Shown: positions 33,529 to 42,300 of the stretch, one piece after another
How the letters are laid out: each line of letters begins with the position of its first letter
Numbering within the stretch: position 1 is the stretch's first letter
Assembly: GCA_900542045.1 (NCBI GenBank)
Contig: UQMI01000026.1
Span: 1 to 47,320 of the forward strand
Direction: 5' to 3'
Length of the DNA stretch: 47,320 bases
DNA from: an uncultured Blautia sp.
GTDB lineage: Bacteria > Bacillota > Clostridia > Lachnospirales > Lachnospiraceae
The notes under the pieces: model-generated
Seen by the model: only the letters and a program-made list of their open reading frames with translations
Told to the model about the DNA's origin: nothing
Databases searched by the model: none
Program-made: the position numbers and the translations under genes

Positions 33529-33562
33529 GGGATATCAGATAATACAGGCTGTCTGATATTCC
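33529..33562. promoter_or_regulatory. Inverted repeat in the MFS leader, possible operator
   Basis: GGGATATCAGA and TCTGATATTCC (one mismatch over 11 bp) are separated by 12 bases, between the predicted promoter and the MFS start. It could be a repressor site or an mRNA hairpin. Confidence 0.4.
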
Positions 33563-33572
33563 GATGTTTTTT

Positions 33573-33601
33573 ATCTTACCAAAAGCGGAAATAAATAACA
33601 A
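33573..33601 (-). promoter_or_regulatory. Candidate promoter of the MFS gene
   Basis: Read on the minus strand, TTGTTA and TAAGAT are separated by 17 bases, 84 bases upstream of the MFS start. Confidence 0.45.
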
Positions 33602-33702
33602 TTAAAAAATAAAGGAAATAGTTTCAGTTTTTTATAAGCGGAAATGGAGTCTCCCACTTTGGCAACTGGCACCCTGTAAGGCAAAAGCGACGGTTAGGCG
33701 TG

Positions 33703-34073
33703 GAAATACAGGTGTAAATCCAGTAAGCGGAAATGCCACCGTATAACAAAGCGGAGAAATACGGGTGCAATTCCAATAAGCGGAAATTCTACCGTACAAC
33801 CGGGGGTGGAAATACGGGTGTAAATCCAGTAAGCGGAAAATCCACCGTACAACACCTCACAAAAATACAGTGGGAAATCCAGAAATCGCAATCTGGCCCG
33901 TACCAAACCGTGTCTGTAGACAGGTGAAAATCCAGAAATCGCAATCTGGCCCGTACCAAACTGTGTCTGTAGACAGGTGAAAATCCAGAAATTCCAAATT
34001 CTACCGTACCGCAACACTCAGATATACAGGTGCAAATCCAGTAAGTGGAAATGCCACCGTACAACTGGAAGTT
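33703..34073. repeat. Seven tandem 53-bp degenerate repeats
   Basis: Units start at 33703, 33756, 33809, 33862, 33915, 33968 and 34021, each exactly 53 bases. A core begins like GAAATACAGGTGTAAATCC and ends near CCGTAC, followed by a variable tail of about 10 bases. Two forms occur: AGTAAGCGGAAAT-type (units 1, 2, 3, 7) and AGAAATCGCAATC-type (units 4, 5), with unit 6 a hybrid. Units 4 and 5 are almost identical over their last 40 bases. A looser half unit precedes the array. Since 53 is not a multiple of three, and short frames crossing it repeat peptides in shifted frames, it is not coding. Confidence 0.92.
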
Positions 34074-34223
34074 CTACTGTCTCCTATAAGATAGACACGG
34101 AGAAAAACACTTCTGAATATATGTGAAGATCCAAATCCAACCTGTGGACTCGATCGGACAGCTTAAGCGTATCCGCTGCTGAGAGGAAGCTGCGGGACAG
34201 GGGCCATGAATTCCGAGTGTGAT
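34074..34223. other. Unassigned non-coding spacer
   Basis: I see no gene, promoter or strong hairpin in this stretch between the 53-bp array and the 18-bp repeats. Confidence 0.4.
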
Positions 34224-34277
34224 GCAGAAGTGCATAAAGATGCAGAATTGCATAAAGATGTAGAAGTGCATAAAAGT
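34224..34277. repeat. Three tandem 18-bp repeats
   Basis: GCAGAAGTGCATAAAGAT, then GCAGAATTGCATAAAGAT, then GTAGAAGTGCATAAAAGT follow without gaps, directly beside the ilvE-side terminator stem. Confidence 0.9.
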
Positions 34278-34278
34278 A

Positions 34279-34329
34279 CCGGGAGCTGCCGCATCCTGAT
34301 CCGAAGACCATGGATGCGGCAGCTCCCGG
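34279..34329 (-). terminator. Perfect 18-bp stem downstream of ilvE
   Basis: CCGGGAGCTGCCGCATCC and its exact reverse complement are separated by 15 bases, 72 bases after the ilvE stop. The minus-strand tail is TACTTTTATG, a weak T run. It is a likely terminator or mRNA 3'-end protector. Confidence 0.65.
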
Positions 34330-34400
34330 AGAAGCAGAACATTTGATTCTGCGTTGTCTGTTCCAACTAAATATTCTGCGTGGATATATGCATATGCAGC

Positions 34401-35426
34401 TTATTTGATCACACGGATCCATCCTTCCGGAGCCTCGATGCGCCCCATCTGGATTCCGGTGAGGGTGTCGTACAGTTTTCTGGTAACAGGACCCATTTCG
34501 TCCATACCGCTGGGCAGGCAGATCTCGTTGCCGTGGTCTACGATCTTTCCAACAGGAGAGATAACAGCAGCGGTTCCGCACAGACCGCATTCTGCGAAAT
34601 CTTTTACCTCGTCAAAGTATACTTCTCTTTCTTCCACTTCCAGGTTCAGATATTCTTTGGCAACATAAATCAGAGAACGGCGGGTGATGGAAGGCAGGAT
34701 ACTGTCTGACTTGGGAGTAACTACCTTGCCGTCTTTGGTGACAAACAGGAAGTTGGCGCCTCCGGTTTCTTCTACTTTGGTCCTGGTCTTGGGATCCAGG
34801 TACATATTCTCGTCGAATCCCTGTTTGTGGGCGTCCACAATGGCATGGAGACTCATGGCGTAGTTTAAACCTGCTTTGATATGGCCGGTACCATGGGGAG
34901 CTGCCCGGTCAAAGTCACTGACCCGAATGGTAATGGGTTTTGCGCCGCCCTTAAAGTAAGGCCCCACTGGTGTGGTAAATACGCGGAACTGGTATTCATC
35001 TGCCGGTTTCACACCAATAACAGCATTGCTTCCGAACATGTAGGGACGGATATATAAAGTTGCACCGGAACCATAGGGGGGAACAAAAGCAGCATTGGCC
35101 TCTACGGTTTTTATTACTGCGTCAATGAAACGCTCTGCGGGAAATGCGGGCATTTCCAGACGAAGCGCGGAATTTACCATGCGTTCTGCATTCAGATCCG
35201 GACGAAATGTTACAATATGTCCGTCTTCGGTGGTGTAAGCTTTCAATCCTTCAAAAACAGTCTGCGCATACTGTAGTACACCGGCGCATTCCGAAATGGT
35301 TACCGTGTCATCGGTGATCAGTGCCCCCTCGTCCCAGGCGCCGTTTTTAAAATTGGATACAAAGCGGTAATCTGTTTTCACGTAATTGAATCCAAGATTC
35401 GCCCAGTCGATGTTCTTTTTTTCCAT
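34401..35426 (-). CDS. ilvE: Branched-chain amino acid aminotransferase
   Basis: 341 residues, class IV PLP aminotransferase. IDWANLGFNYVKTDYRFVSNFKNG at the N-terminus, VFEGLKAYTTEDG, RPDLNAERM, the PLP-Lys region HIKAGLNYAMSL (near residue 180-190), DPKTRTKVEETGGANFLFVTKDG and ECGLCGTAAVISPVGKI are typical of the long BCAT form. It interconverts branched-chain amino acids and their 2-oxo acids; these are precursors of branched fatty-acid primers. GGAGG precedes the ATG. It has its own promoter and no T-box leader was found. Confidence 0.95.
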   Translation of the reverse strand: MEKKNIDWANLGFNYVKTDYRFVSNFKNGAWDEGALITDDTVTISECAGVLQYAQTVFEGLKAYTTEDGHIVTFRPDLNAERMVNSALRLEMPAFPAERFIDAVIKTVEANAAFVPPYGSGATLYIRPYMFGSNAVIGVKPADEYQFRVFTTPVGPYFKGGAKPITIRVSDFDRAAPHGTGHIKAGLNYAMSLHAIVDAHKQGFDENMYLDPKTRTKVEETGGANFLFVTKDGKVVTPKSDSILPSITRRSLIYVAKEYLNLEVEEREVYFDEVKDFAECGLCGTAAVISPVGKIVDHGNEICLPSGMDEMGPVTRKLYDTLTGIQMGRIEAPEGWIRVIK

Positions 35427-35479
35427 AATATTTCCTCCAATCTATGGCTGCTGCCGTATTGCTTTATCACATTTATCCC

Positions 35480-35509
35480 ATTATAAGACTTTTCTATAGT
35501 AATGCGCAA
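35480..35509 (-). promoter_or_regulatory. Promoter of ilvE
   Basis: Read on the minus strand, TTGCGC and a perfect TATAAT are separated by 18 bases, 54 bases before the ilvE start. Confidence 0.65.
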
Positions 35510-35569
35510 GAATTTTATCGGATGAAATTGCGGAAAATAGAAAAAAATGCAGGGCTTCCGTTACTGACA

Positions 35570-35598
35570 TTGCTTTTTTCACAGGCAGGCGATATAAT
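35570..35598 (+). promoter_or_regulatory. Promoter of xpaC-telA
   Basis: TTGCTT (35570-35575), a 17-base spacer and TATAAT (35593-35598), 54 bases before the xpaC-like gene and divergent from ilvE. Confidence 0.7.
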
Positions 35599-35651
35599 GA
35601 AACATATAGTTTTGACAGAAATATGGGCAAGATCATCATTCGGAGGCATAA

Positions 35652-36923
35652 ATGGATAATCGAAATCAGGGTTGGAATCAAATTGGAAATGAGATCAAAG
35701 ATCTGGTGCAGGATGCAGTCAATTCCAGAGATTACAGTCAATTGAATGAAAGTATAACCAGAACCGTACGCCAGGCCATGGATCAGGTGAACCGGGGACT
35801 GCAGAATGCGGCTTCCAATATGGCTGGCGAAAGAAAATATGAGGAATATGTGGATCCGGATCCCAGGGAGCAGAGCAGAAAAAGGCCCAGGGACAACGGC
35901 GTGCCTCATGGAAGCCGGGCAGCAGAGAACGGGGAGCGAATCCGTTTTACAGACCGATGGGTAAATCAGCCAGTTCCCCGACGGGAGCAGGCCGGCCCTT
36001 TTGCCCGGGTAGCCGGTCTGCGTGCCAGAGCTTATGCACAGGCAGCGGCAGGAGGAGTTCTGACAGCCGGATTTGGCGTGGGATTTCTGATCGCGCTGGT
36101 GGCGCTGGCAGTGTCATCCAGTTCTGCAGGTACAGCGGTAGGAGCTGCAGTGCTGTTTTTGCTGGTGTGCGGGAGTCTTGGACTTTTGATCCGGGGACTG
36201 CGGAAGATTGGATTTCTGAACCGTTTTCGGCAGTATACAAGGATTTTGAAGGAACGGTCCTATTGTGAACTGGAAGATTTGGCGAAGAAAACGGGAAAAA
36301 GTTTGAAATTTATAAAAAAAGACCTGCATCGTATGCTGGATAAAGGATGGTTTCTTCAGGGACGTCTGGATAAGGAAGAGACCTGCCTGATGGTTACAGA
36401 TGAAGCGTATGAACAATACCAGACAGCGCAGAAGCAATATGAGGAGCGGATCCGCCGGGAGGCGCTGTTCAAAGAGAAGGAAAAAACTCTGACGCCGGAG
36501 GCAGAGGCGATTCTTCAGGAAGGAAGAAATTATCTGGAAAAGATCCGCATCTGCAATGATCGGATACCGGGAGAAGAAATCTCCAGAAAAATCTCCCGGA
36601 TGGAACTGCTGGTCCAGAGGATTTTTGAGCAGGTGAAGAAACAGCCGGAAGCCGCGGAGGACATGAAAAAAATGATGAGCTATTATCTTCCTACTACAGT
36701 AAAGCTCTTAGATGCCTATGCGGATATGGATGTCCAGCCGGTGCAGGGAGAAAATATTACTACTGCCAAAAAGGAAATCGAAGCGACCCTGGATACGCTG
36801 AATCTGGCCTTTGAAAAGCTTCTGGATGAAATTTTTAAGGATATGGCGTGGGATGTTTCCACAGATATTTCCGTATTGCATACGCTTCTGGCCCAGGAGG
36901 GCCTGACGAAGGATGATTTTTAA
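35652..36923 (+). CDS. XpaC-family protein
   Basis: 423 residues. A hydrophilic N-terminal part (IKDLVQDAVNSRDYSQLNESI) is followed by a hydrophobic hairpin at about 135-180 (two helices) and a long charged helical C-terminal half. The XpaC hallmark MMSYYLPTTVKLLDAY is near residue 340. The family was named for an effect on hydrolysis of a phosphate dye in Bacillus; its real role is not known. It stands next to a TelA-family gene, as xpaC does next to yaaN in Bacillus subtilis. GGAGG lies just before ATG 35652. Confidence 0.85.
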   Translation: MDNRNQGWNQIGNEIKDLVQDAVNSRDYSQLNESITRTVRQAMDQVNRGLQNAASNMAGERKYEEYVDPDPREQSRKRPRDNGVPHGSRAAENGERIRFTDRWVNQPVPRREQAGPFARVAGLRARAYAQAAAGGVLTAGFGVGFLIALVALAVSSSSAGTAVGAAVLFLLVCGSLGLLIRGLRKIGFLNRFRQYTRILKERSYCELEDLAKKTGKSLKFIKKDLHRMLDKGWFLQGRLDKEETCLMVTDEAYEQYQTAQKQYEERIRREALFKEKEKTLTPEAEAILQEGRNYLEKIRICNDRIPGEEISRKISRMELLVQRIFEQVKKQPEAAEDMKKMMSYYLPTTVKLLDAYADMDVQPVQGENITTAKKEIEATLDTLNLAFEKLLDEIFKDMAWDVSTDISVLHTLLAQEGLTKDDF

Positions 36924-36971
36924 CGGTACTATTTGCGGCCGTGATTTTAACAGAGAAGGAGAACGAAGATC

Positions 36972-38117
36972 ATGGGAGACAGAAATGAATTTGCAGATGC
37001 GCCGGTGATGCCCCAGCTGACCCTGGAACCGGTATTGGACGAAAAAGAAGAGATCGTGGCAAAGCCGGAGGAACCGGAGGAGCCGCAGCTGGACGACAGT
37101 GTGCTTTCAGAGGAAGAACGTCAGATGGTACAGGCTTTTGCATCGCAGATCGATCTGACGAAAACAGAACAGATTCTTCAGTATGGAGCCGGTACTCAGA
37201 AAAAGATGGCTGATTTCTCGGAAGAAGCGCTGAAAAATGTGCGTACCCAGGATCTGGGGGCCGTGGGAGAACTGATCACGGATGTGGTGGCAGAGCTGAA
37301 GGATTTTGATGCGGAAGAGGAAAAAGGCCTGTTTGGATTTTTTCGGAAGCAGAGCAGCCGGATCGCTTCACTGAAATCCAAGTATGACAAGGCAGAGGTT
37401 AATGTTACGAAGATCACCGATGCCCTGGAAAAACATCAGATCCAGCTTCTGAAAGATTCGGCGGCACTGGATAAAATGTATCAGCTGAATCTGAACTATT
37501 TTAAAGAGATTACCATGTATATTATGGCCGGAAAACTGAAACTGCAGCAGGTAAGGCAGACGCAGCTGGCACAGCTGGAAGCGAAGGCCAGACAGAGCGG
37601 TCTGGCGGAAGATGCTCAAGCCGCTAAAGATCTGGACAATCTGTGCAACAGGTTTGAGAAAAAACTTCATGATCTGGAACTGACCCGGACGATTTGCCTG
37701 CAGACAGCGCCTCAGATACGGCTGGTGCAGAACAATGATACCATGATGGTGGAAAAAATACAGACAACGCTGGTAAATACCATACCTCTTTGGAAAAGCC
37801 AGATGGTACTGGCACTGGGGATCGCCCATTCCACGGAAGCGGTGAAAGCCCAGGCGGAGGTAACCAATCTGACCAATGAACTTCTGAAGAAAAATGCAGA
37901 AGCCCTGCACATGGCTACGGTTGAAACGGCCAGAGAAAATGAACGGGGAATTGTGGATATTGAAACCCTGAAGAATACCAATGCACAGCTGATCCAGACT
38001 CTGGATGATGTGATGAAGATCCAGAAGGAGGGCCGCCAGAAGAGAAAAGAGGCAGAGGTGGAAATGAGCCGTATGGAACAGGAGCTCAAAGAAAAGCTGC
38101 TGGAGATCCGAAAATAA
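36972..38117 (+). CDS. TelA-family toxic anion resistance protein
   Basis: 381 residues, soluble and mostly helical. An acidic Pro/Glu-rich N-terminus is followed by the TelA core: VQAFASQIDLTKTEQILQYG, GLFGFFRKQSSRIASLKSKYDKAEVNVTKI and LDKMYQLNLNYFKEITMYI. Relatives affect tellurite, bacteriocin or envelope-antibiotic tolerance, but the mechanism is unresolved. AGAAGGAGA precedes ATG 36972. It follows the XpaC-like gene by 48 bases; the conserved pairing suggests the two work together, probably at the membrane through XpaC. Confidence 0.9.
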   Translation: MGDRNEFADAPVMPQLTLEPVLDEKEEIVAKPEEPEEPQLDDSVLSEEERQMVQAFASQIDLTKTEQILQYGAGTQKKMADFSEEALKNVRTQDLGAVGELITDVVAELKDFDAEEEKGLFGFFRKQSSRIASLKSKYDKAEVNVTKITDALEKHQIQLLKDSAALDKMYQLNLNYFKEITMYIMAGKLKLQQVRQTQLAQLEAKARQSGLAEDAQAAKDLDNLCNRFEKKLHDLELTRTICLQTAPQIRLVQNNDTMMVEKIQTTLVNTIPLWKSQMVLALGIAHSTEAVKAQAEVTNLTNELLKKNAEALHMATVETARENERGIVDIETLKNTNAQLIQTLDDVMKIQKEGRQKRKEAEVEMSRMEQELKEKLLEIRK

Positions 38118-38229
38118 AAGAAATCGTCAGATGCCGGATGAAAAATGGAAAACAACGGGGGAATTTTCCGCAAAAATCATGGTGGGGGATCTGCAGAAGC
38201 AAAATGGGAATCAGAAAGGATAGAAGAAC

Positions 38230-39297
38230 ATGAAACAGCGAAAAAAAACCAGGATCATAAAGATCGGAGACCGGGTCATTGGCGGAGGCAATCCGATCCT
38301 GATCCAGTCCATGACCAATACAAGAACAGAGGACGCGGCTGCCACGGTGGCTCAGATATTGGAACTGGAGAAGGCTGGCTGTGAGATCATCCGGTGTGCG
38401 GTACCTACTATGGAAGCGGCGCAGGCGCTGAAGGAAATAAAAAAACAGATCCACATTCCGCTGGTGGCGGATATCCATTTTGACTACCGGCTGGCCATTG
38501 CAGCCATGGAAAACGGCGCAGATAAGATCCGGATCAATCCGGGCAATATCGGCGGCCGGGAAAGGATCAAAGCGGTGGTGGACGCAGCACGGGAACGGGG
38601 AATCCCCATCCGTGTGGGGGTCAACAGCGGTTCCCTGGAAAAAGAGCTGGTGGAAAAATACCATGGCGTGACCGCAGAGGGACTGGTGGAAAGCGCCCTG
38701 GATAAGGTGCATGTTATAGAAGAAATGGGATATGAAAATCTGGTGGTCAGTATCAAATCCTCAGATGTTCAGATGTGCGTGAGAGCCCATGAGCTGCTGG
38801 CAGAGGTCTGCGATTATCCCCTTCATGTGGGGATCACTGAGGCCGGCACCGTATATTCCGGAAACATCAAATCCGCAGTGGGGCTTGGCATCATTCTGTA
38901 TCAGGGGATCGGAGATACCATCCGTGTATCGCTGACCGGCGCGCCTCTGGAAGAGGTAAAAAGCGCAAAACAGATCCTGAAGACCCTGGGACTGCGAAAA
39001 GGCGGCATTGAGGTGGTATCCTGTCCCACCTGCGGGCGGACAAAGATCGATCTGATCGGGCTGGCCAATCAGGTGGAGACCATGGTGCAGGATATTCCTT
39101 TGGATATTAAGGTGGCAGTGATGGGCTGTGTGGTCAATGGACCTGGAGAGGCAAAAGAGGCGGATATCGGCATTGCCGGCGGCGATGGTGTGGGACTGCT
39201 GATCCGGAAAGGCGAAACCATTAAAAAAGTAAAGGAGGAAGAGCTTCTGGAGTGTCTGAGACAGGAGCTGCTGCATTGGAAAGAAATACAGGAGTGA
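38230..39297 (+). CDS. ispG: 4-hydroxy-3-methylbut-2-enyl diphosphate synthase
   Basis: 355 residues, the short bacterial IspG form. NPILIQSMTNTRTED, VADIHFDYRLA, INPGNIGG, and the iron-sulfur segment SCPTCGR together with MGCVVNGPGEAKEADIGIAGG supply the three Cys ligands of the 4Fe-4S cluster. It performs the penultimate step of the MEP isoprenoid pathway. AAAGGA precedes ATG 38230. polC starts only 8 bases after its stop. In many Clostridia dxr and rseP lie upstream of ispG; here xpaC-telA occupy that place. Confidence 0.95.
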   Translation: MKQRKKTRIIKIGDRVIGGGNPILIQSMTNTRTEDAAATVAQILELEKAGCEIIRCAVPTMEAAQALKEIKKQIHIPLVADIHFDYRLAIAAMENGADKIRINPGNIGGRERIKAVVDAARERGIPIRVGVNSGSLEKELVEKYHGVTAEGLVESALDKVHVIEEMGYENLVVSIKSSDVQMCVRAHELLAEVCDYPLHVGITEAGTVYSGNIKSAVGLGIILYQGIGDTIRVSLTGAPLEEVKSAKQILKTLGLRKGGIEVVSCPTCGRTKIDLIGLANQVETMVQDIPLDIKVAVMGCVVNGPGEAKEADIGIAGGDGVGLLIRKGETIKKVKEEELLECLRQELLHWKEIQE

Positions 39298-39305
39298 GAG
39301 AATCC

Positions 39306-42300
39306 ATGGAGAAGGAATTTTTTGACGTATTTCCCGGACTGAAGGTAAAAAAGGAGATGGAGGAATTACTGGAGCCTGCAAAAGTATCCAGGATTTCCTG
39401 TAATCGGGAAAAGACTCATCTGCGGATTTATCTGGTCAGCGACAAATGGATTCATAAAAAATATATTTACCGTCTGGAAGATGAAATGAAACGACAGCTG
39501 TTCGGGGGAATCCCCATGGAAGTTACAGTGATCGAGAAATTTCATCTTTCTGCGCAGTATACGCCGGAAAATTTTCTGGATACATACCGCGAGAGCATCC
39601 GACTGGAACTGCGCAATACCAATATGCTGGAGTACAGTCTGTTTCAGAGCGCATCCATTGCGTTTACCGGAAGCCATTCCATGCATCTGACGCTGCCGGA
39701 TACGGTCATTGGACGGGAAAAAGGCGAGATGCTTATGGAATATCTGGAAAAGGTGTTCTGCCAGCGCTGCGGCATGGATCTGAAGATCGAACCGGAATTT
39801 ATTCCTGTGAAGGAGAGTAAATACCGCAGGAATTCCGAGCGGATGATCGATCAGGAAGTGGAGCAGATCCGCAGGCAGGCCCAGAGTGGCGGCAGCGGGG
39901 AAGATACGGGCGCCAAAGAAACCCAGAAGACTCAGGAAAAGCCCCGAAACGGAAAGGAGCATTTTGTGGATCCCAAAGAAGCGGCAAGGCTTCGCAGAAA
40001 GGAACAGAATCCGGATCTGCTCTACGGACGGGACTTTGAGGAAGATGCCATTGCCCTGGAAACCATTACCGGAGAAATGGGCGAAGTGGTGATCCGGGGA
40101 CAGATTCTGGATATGGAACAGAGAGAAATCCGCAATGAGAAGACCATTCTGATTTTTCCGGTGACGGATTTTACCGATACCATCATGGTAAAGATGTTTC
40201 TTCGCAACGAATATGTGGCTGAAGTAACGGAATCCCTCAAAAAAGGCAGTTTTGTGAAGATTAAGGGTGTTACCACCATTGACCGGTATGACAGTGAGCT
40301 GACCATCGGGTCTGTAGTGGGAATCAAAAAGATTCCGGATTTTACACATACCCGGATGGATACCTCGCCGGAGAAACGGATTGAACTGCACTGTCATACA
40401 AAGATGAGCGACATGGATGGGGTCACCGATGCAAAAGTGCTGGTAAAACGGGCTTATGAATGGGGACATCCGGCCATAGCCATTACGGATCACGGGGTTG
40501 TACAGTCATTCCCGGAGGCCAATCACTGCTTTGACGCCTGGGGCGGCTGTGTGCCCAAGGATTCAGATTTTAAAGTGATCTATGGCATGGAAGCTTACCT
40601 GGTGGATGATGATAAGGGGATCGTGTTCCACAGCAAAGGACAGAGCCTGGAGGGTACCTTTGTGGTCTTTGACCTGGAAACCACGGGTTTCAGCCCGGTG
40701 CAGGACAAGATCATCGAAATTGGTGCGGTGAAGGTTATTGACGGCAAGATCACAGACCGGTTTTCCACATTCGTAAATCCCAGGATCCCTATTCCTTACC
40801 GGATTGAGCAGCTTACCAGTATCAATGACAGTATGGTGATGGATGCGCCGGCGATTGAAGAAGTTCTGCCACGGTTTATGGAATTTTGCCGGGATTCGGT
40901 ACTGGTGGCTCACAATTCTGAGTTTGATGTGAGCTTTATCGAGAAAAACTGTGAAGAACAGGGCATTCCGTTTGATTATACTTCTATTGATACAGTGGGG
41001 ATGGCCCGGTTCCTGCTGCCGTCACTGAATCGTTTCAAACTGGATACCGTGGCCAAGACTCTGGGGGTTCCTCTGCAGAATCATCACCGGGCTGTGGACG
41101 ATGCGGCCTGTACGGCAGATATTTTTGTGAAATTTGTGGGGATGCTCCGGGAGCGGGAGATCTACGATGTGGATACCCTCAATGAGCAGGGTGCCGTATC
41201 GCCGGATACCATCAAGAAGCTGCCCACCTATCATGCCATTATCCTGGTGAAAAATGACATCGGCCGGGTGAATCTGTATAAACTGGTATCCCTTTCTCAC
41301 CTGAAGTACTATCACAGAAGACCCAGAGTTCCCAAAAGCGTATTCCGGCAGCATCAGGAAGGCCTGATCATCGGAAGCGCCTGTGAGGCGGGAGAGCTGT
41401 ACCAGGCTCTGCTGCGGGACGCGCCGGACACAGAGATCGCCAGACTGGTGGATTTTTATGATTACCTGGAAATCCAGCCGTTGGGAAACAATGCGTTTAT
41501 GATACGTGATGAAAAGCTGGATAAGATCAAGTCAGAGGAAGACCTGAAGGAACTGAACCGCAAGATTGTCCGTCTGGGAGAAAAATTTCAGAAGCCGGTA
41601 GTGGCCACCTGCGACGTGCATTTTATTGATCCGGAAGATGAGATCTACCGGAGGATTATTATGGCCGGCAAGGGGTTTGATGACGCAGACAGTCAGGCGC
41701 CTTTGTATCTGCGCACTACGGAGGAGATGCTGGAAGAGTTTTCCTATTTGGGCAGTGCCAAGGCAGAGGAAGTGGTGATTACCAATACTCACAAGATTGC
41801 AGATATGATCGAGAAGATTTCTCCGATCCATCCAGACAAATGCCCGCCTGTTATTGAGAATTCGGATCAGGATCTGAAGGATATCTGTTATAATAAGGCC
41901 CATGAAATATACGGAGATCCCCTGCCGTCTATTGTGGAAGAACGGCTGAAAAAAGAGCTGCATTCCATTATTTCCAACGGTTATGCGGTGATGTATATCA
42001 TTGCCCAGAAGCTGGTGTGGAAATCCAACGAGGACGGGTATCTGGTGGGATCCAGAGGCAGTGTGGGATCTTCTCTGGCGGCCACCATGGCCGGCATTAC
42101 CGAGGTAAATCCCTTGCCGCCTCATTATGTCTGCCCCGAATGCAAATACAGCGAGTTTGATTCGGAGGATGTGAAAAAATATGTGGGCAAGGTGGGATGC
42201 GATATGCCCGACAAGAACTGTCCCAAATGCGGCGCCAGGATGCGAAAGGACGGGTTTGACATCCCCTTTGAAACCTTCCTGGGATTCAAGGGAGACAAGG

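Noticed and set aside
33694..34064. Short minus-strand frames across the 53-bp repeats, with repeated peptides
   Set aside because: The period is not a multiple of three, so the peptides repeat in shifting frames; there is no ribosome binding site. It is DNA-level repetition.
33703..34073. CRISPR array
   Set aside because: The period is regular, but there is no constant repeat alternating with unique spacers: variation is spread through the unit and no cas gene is near.
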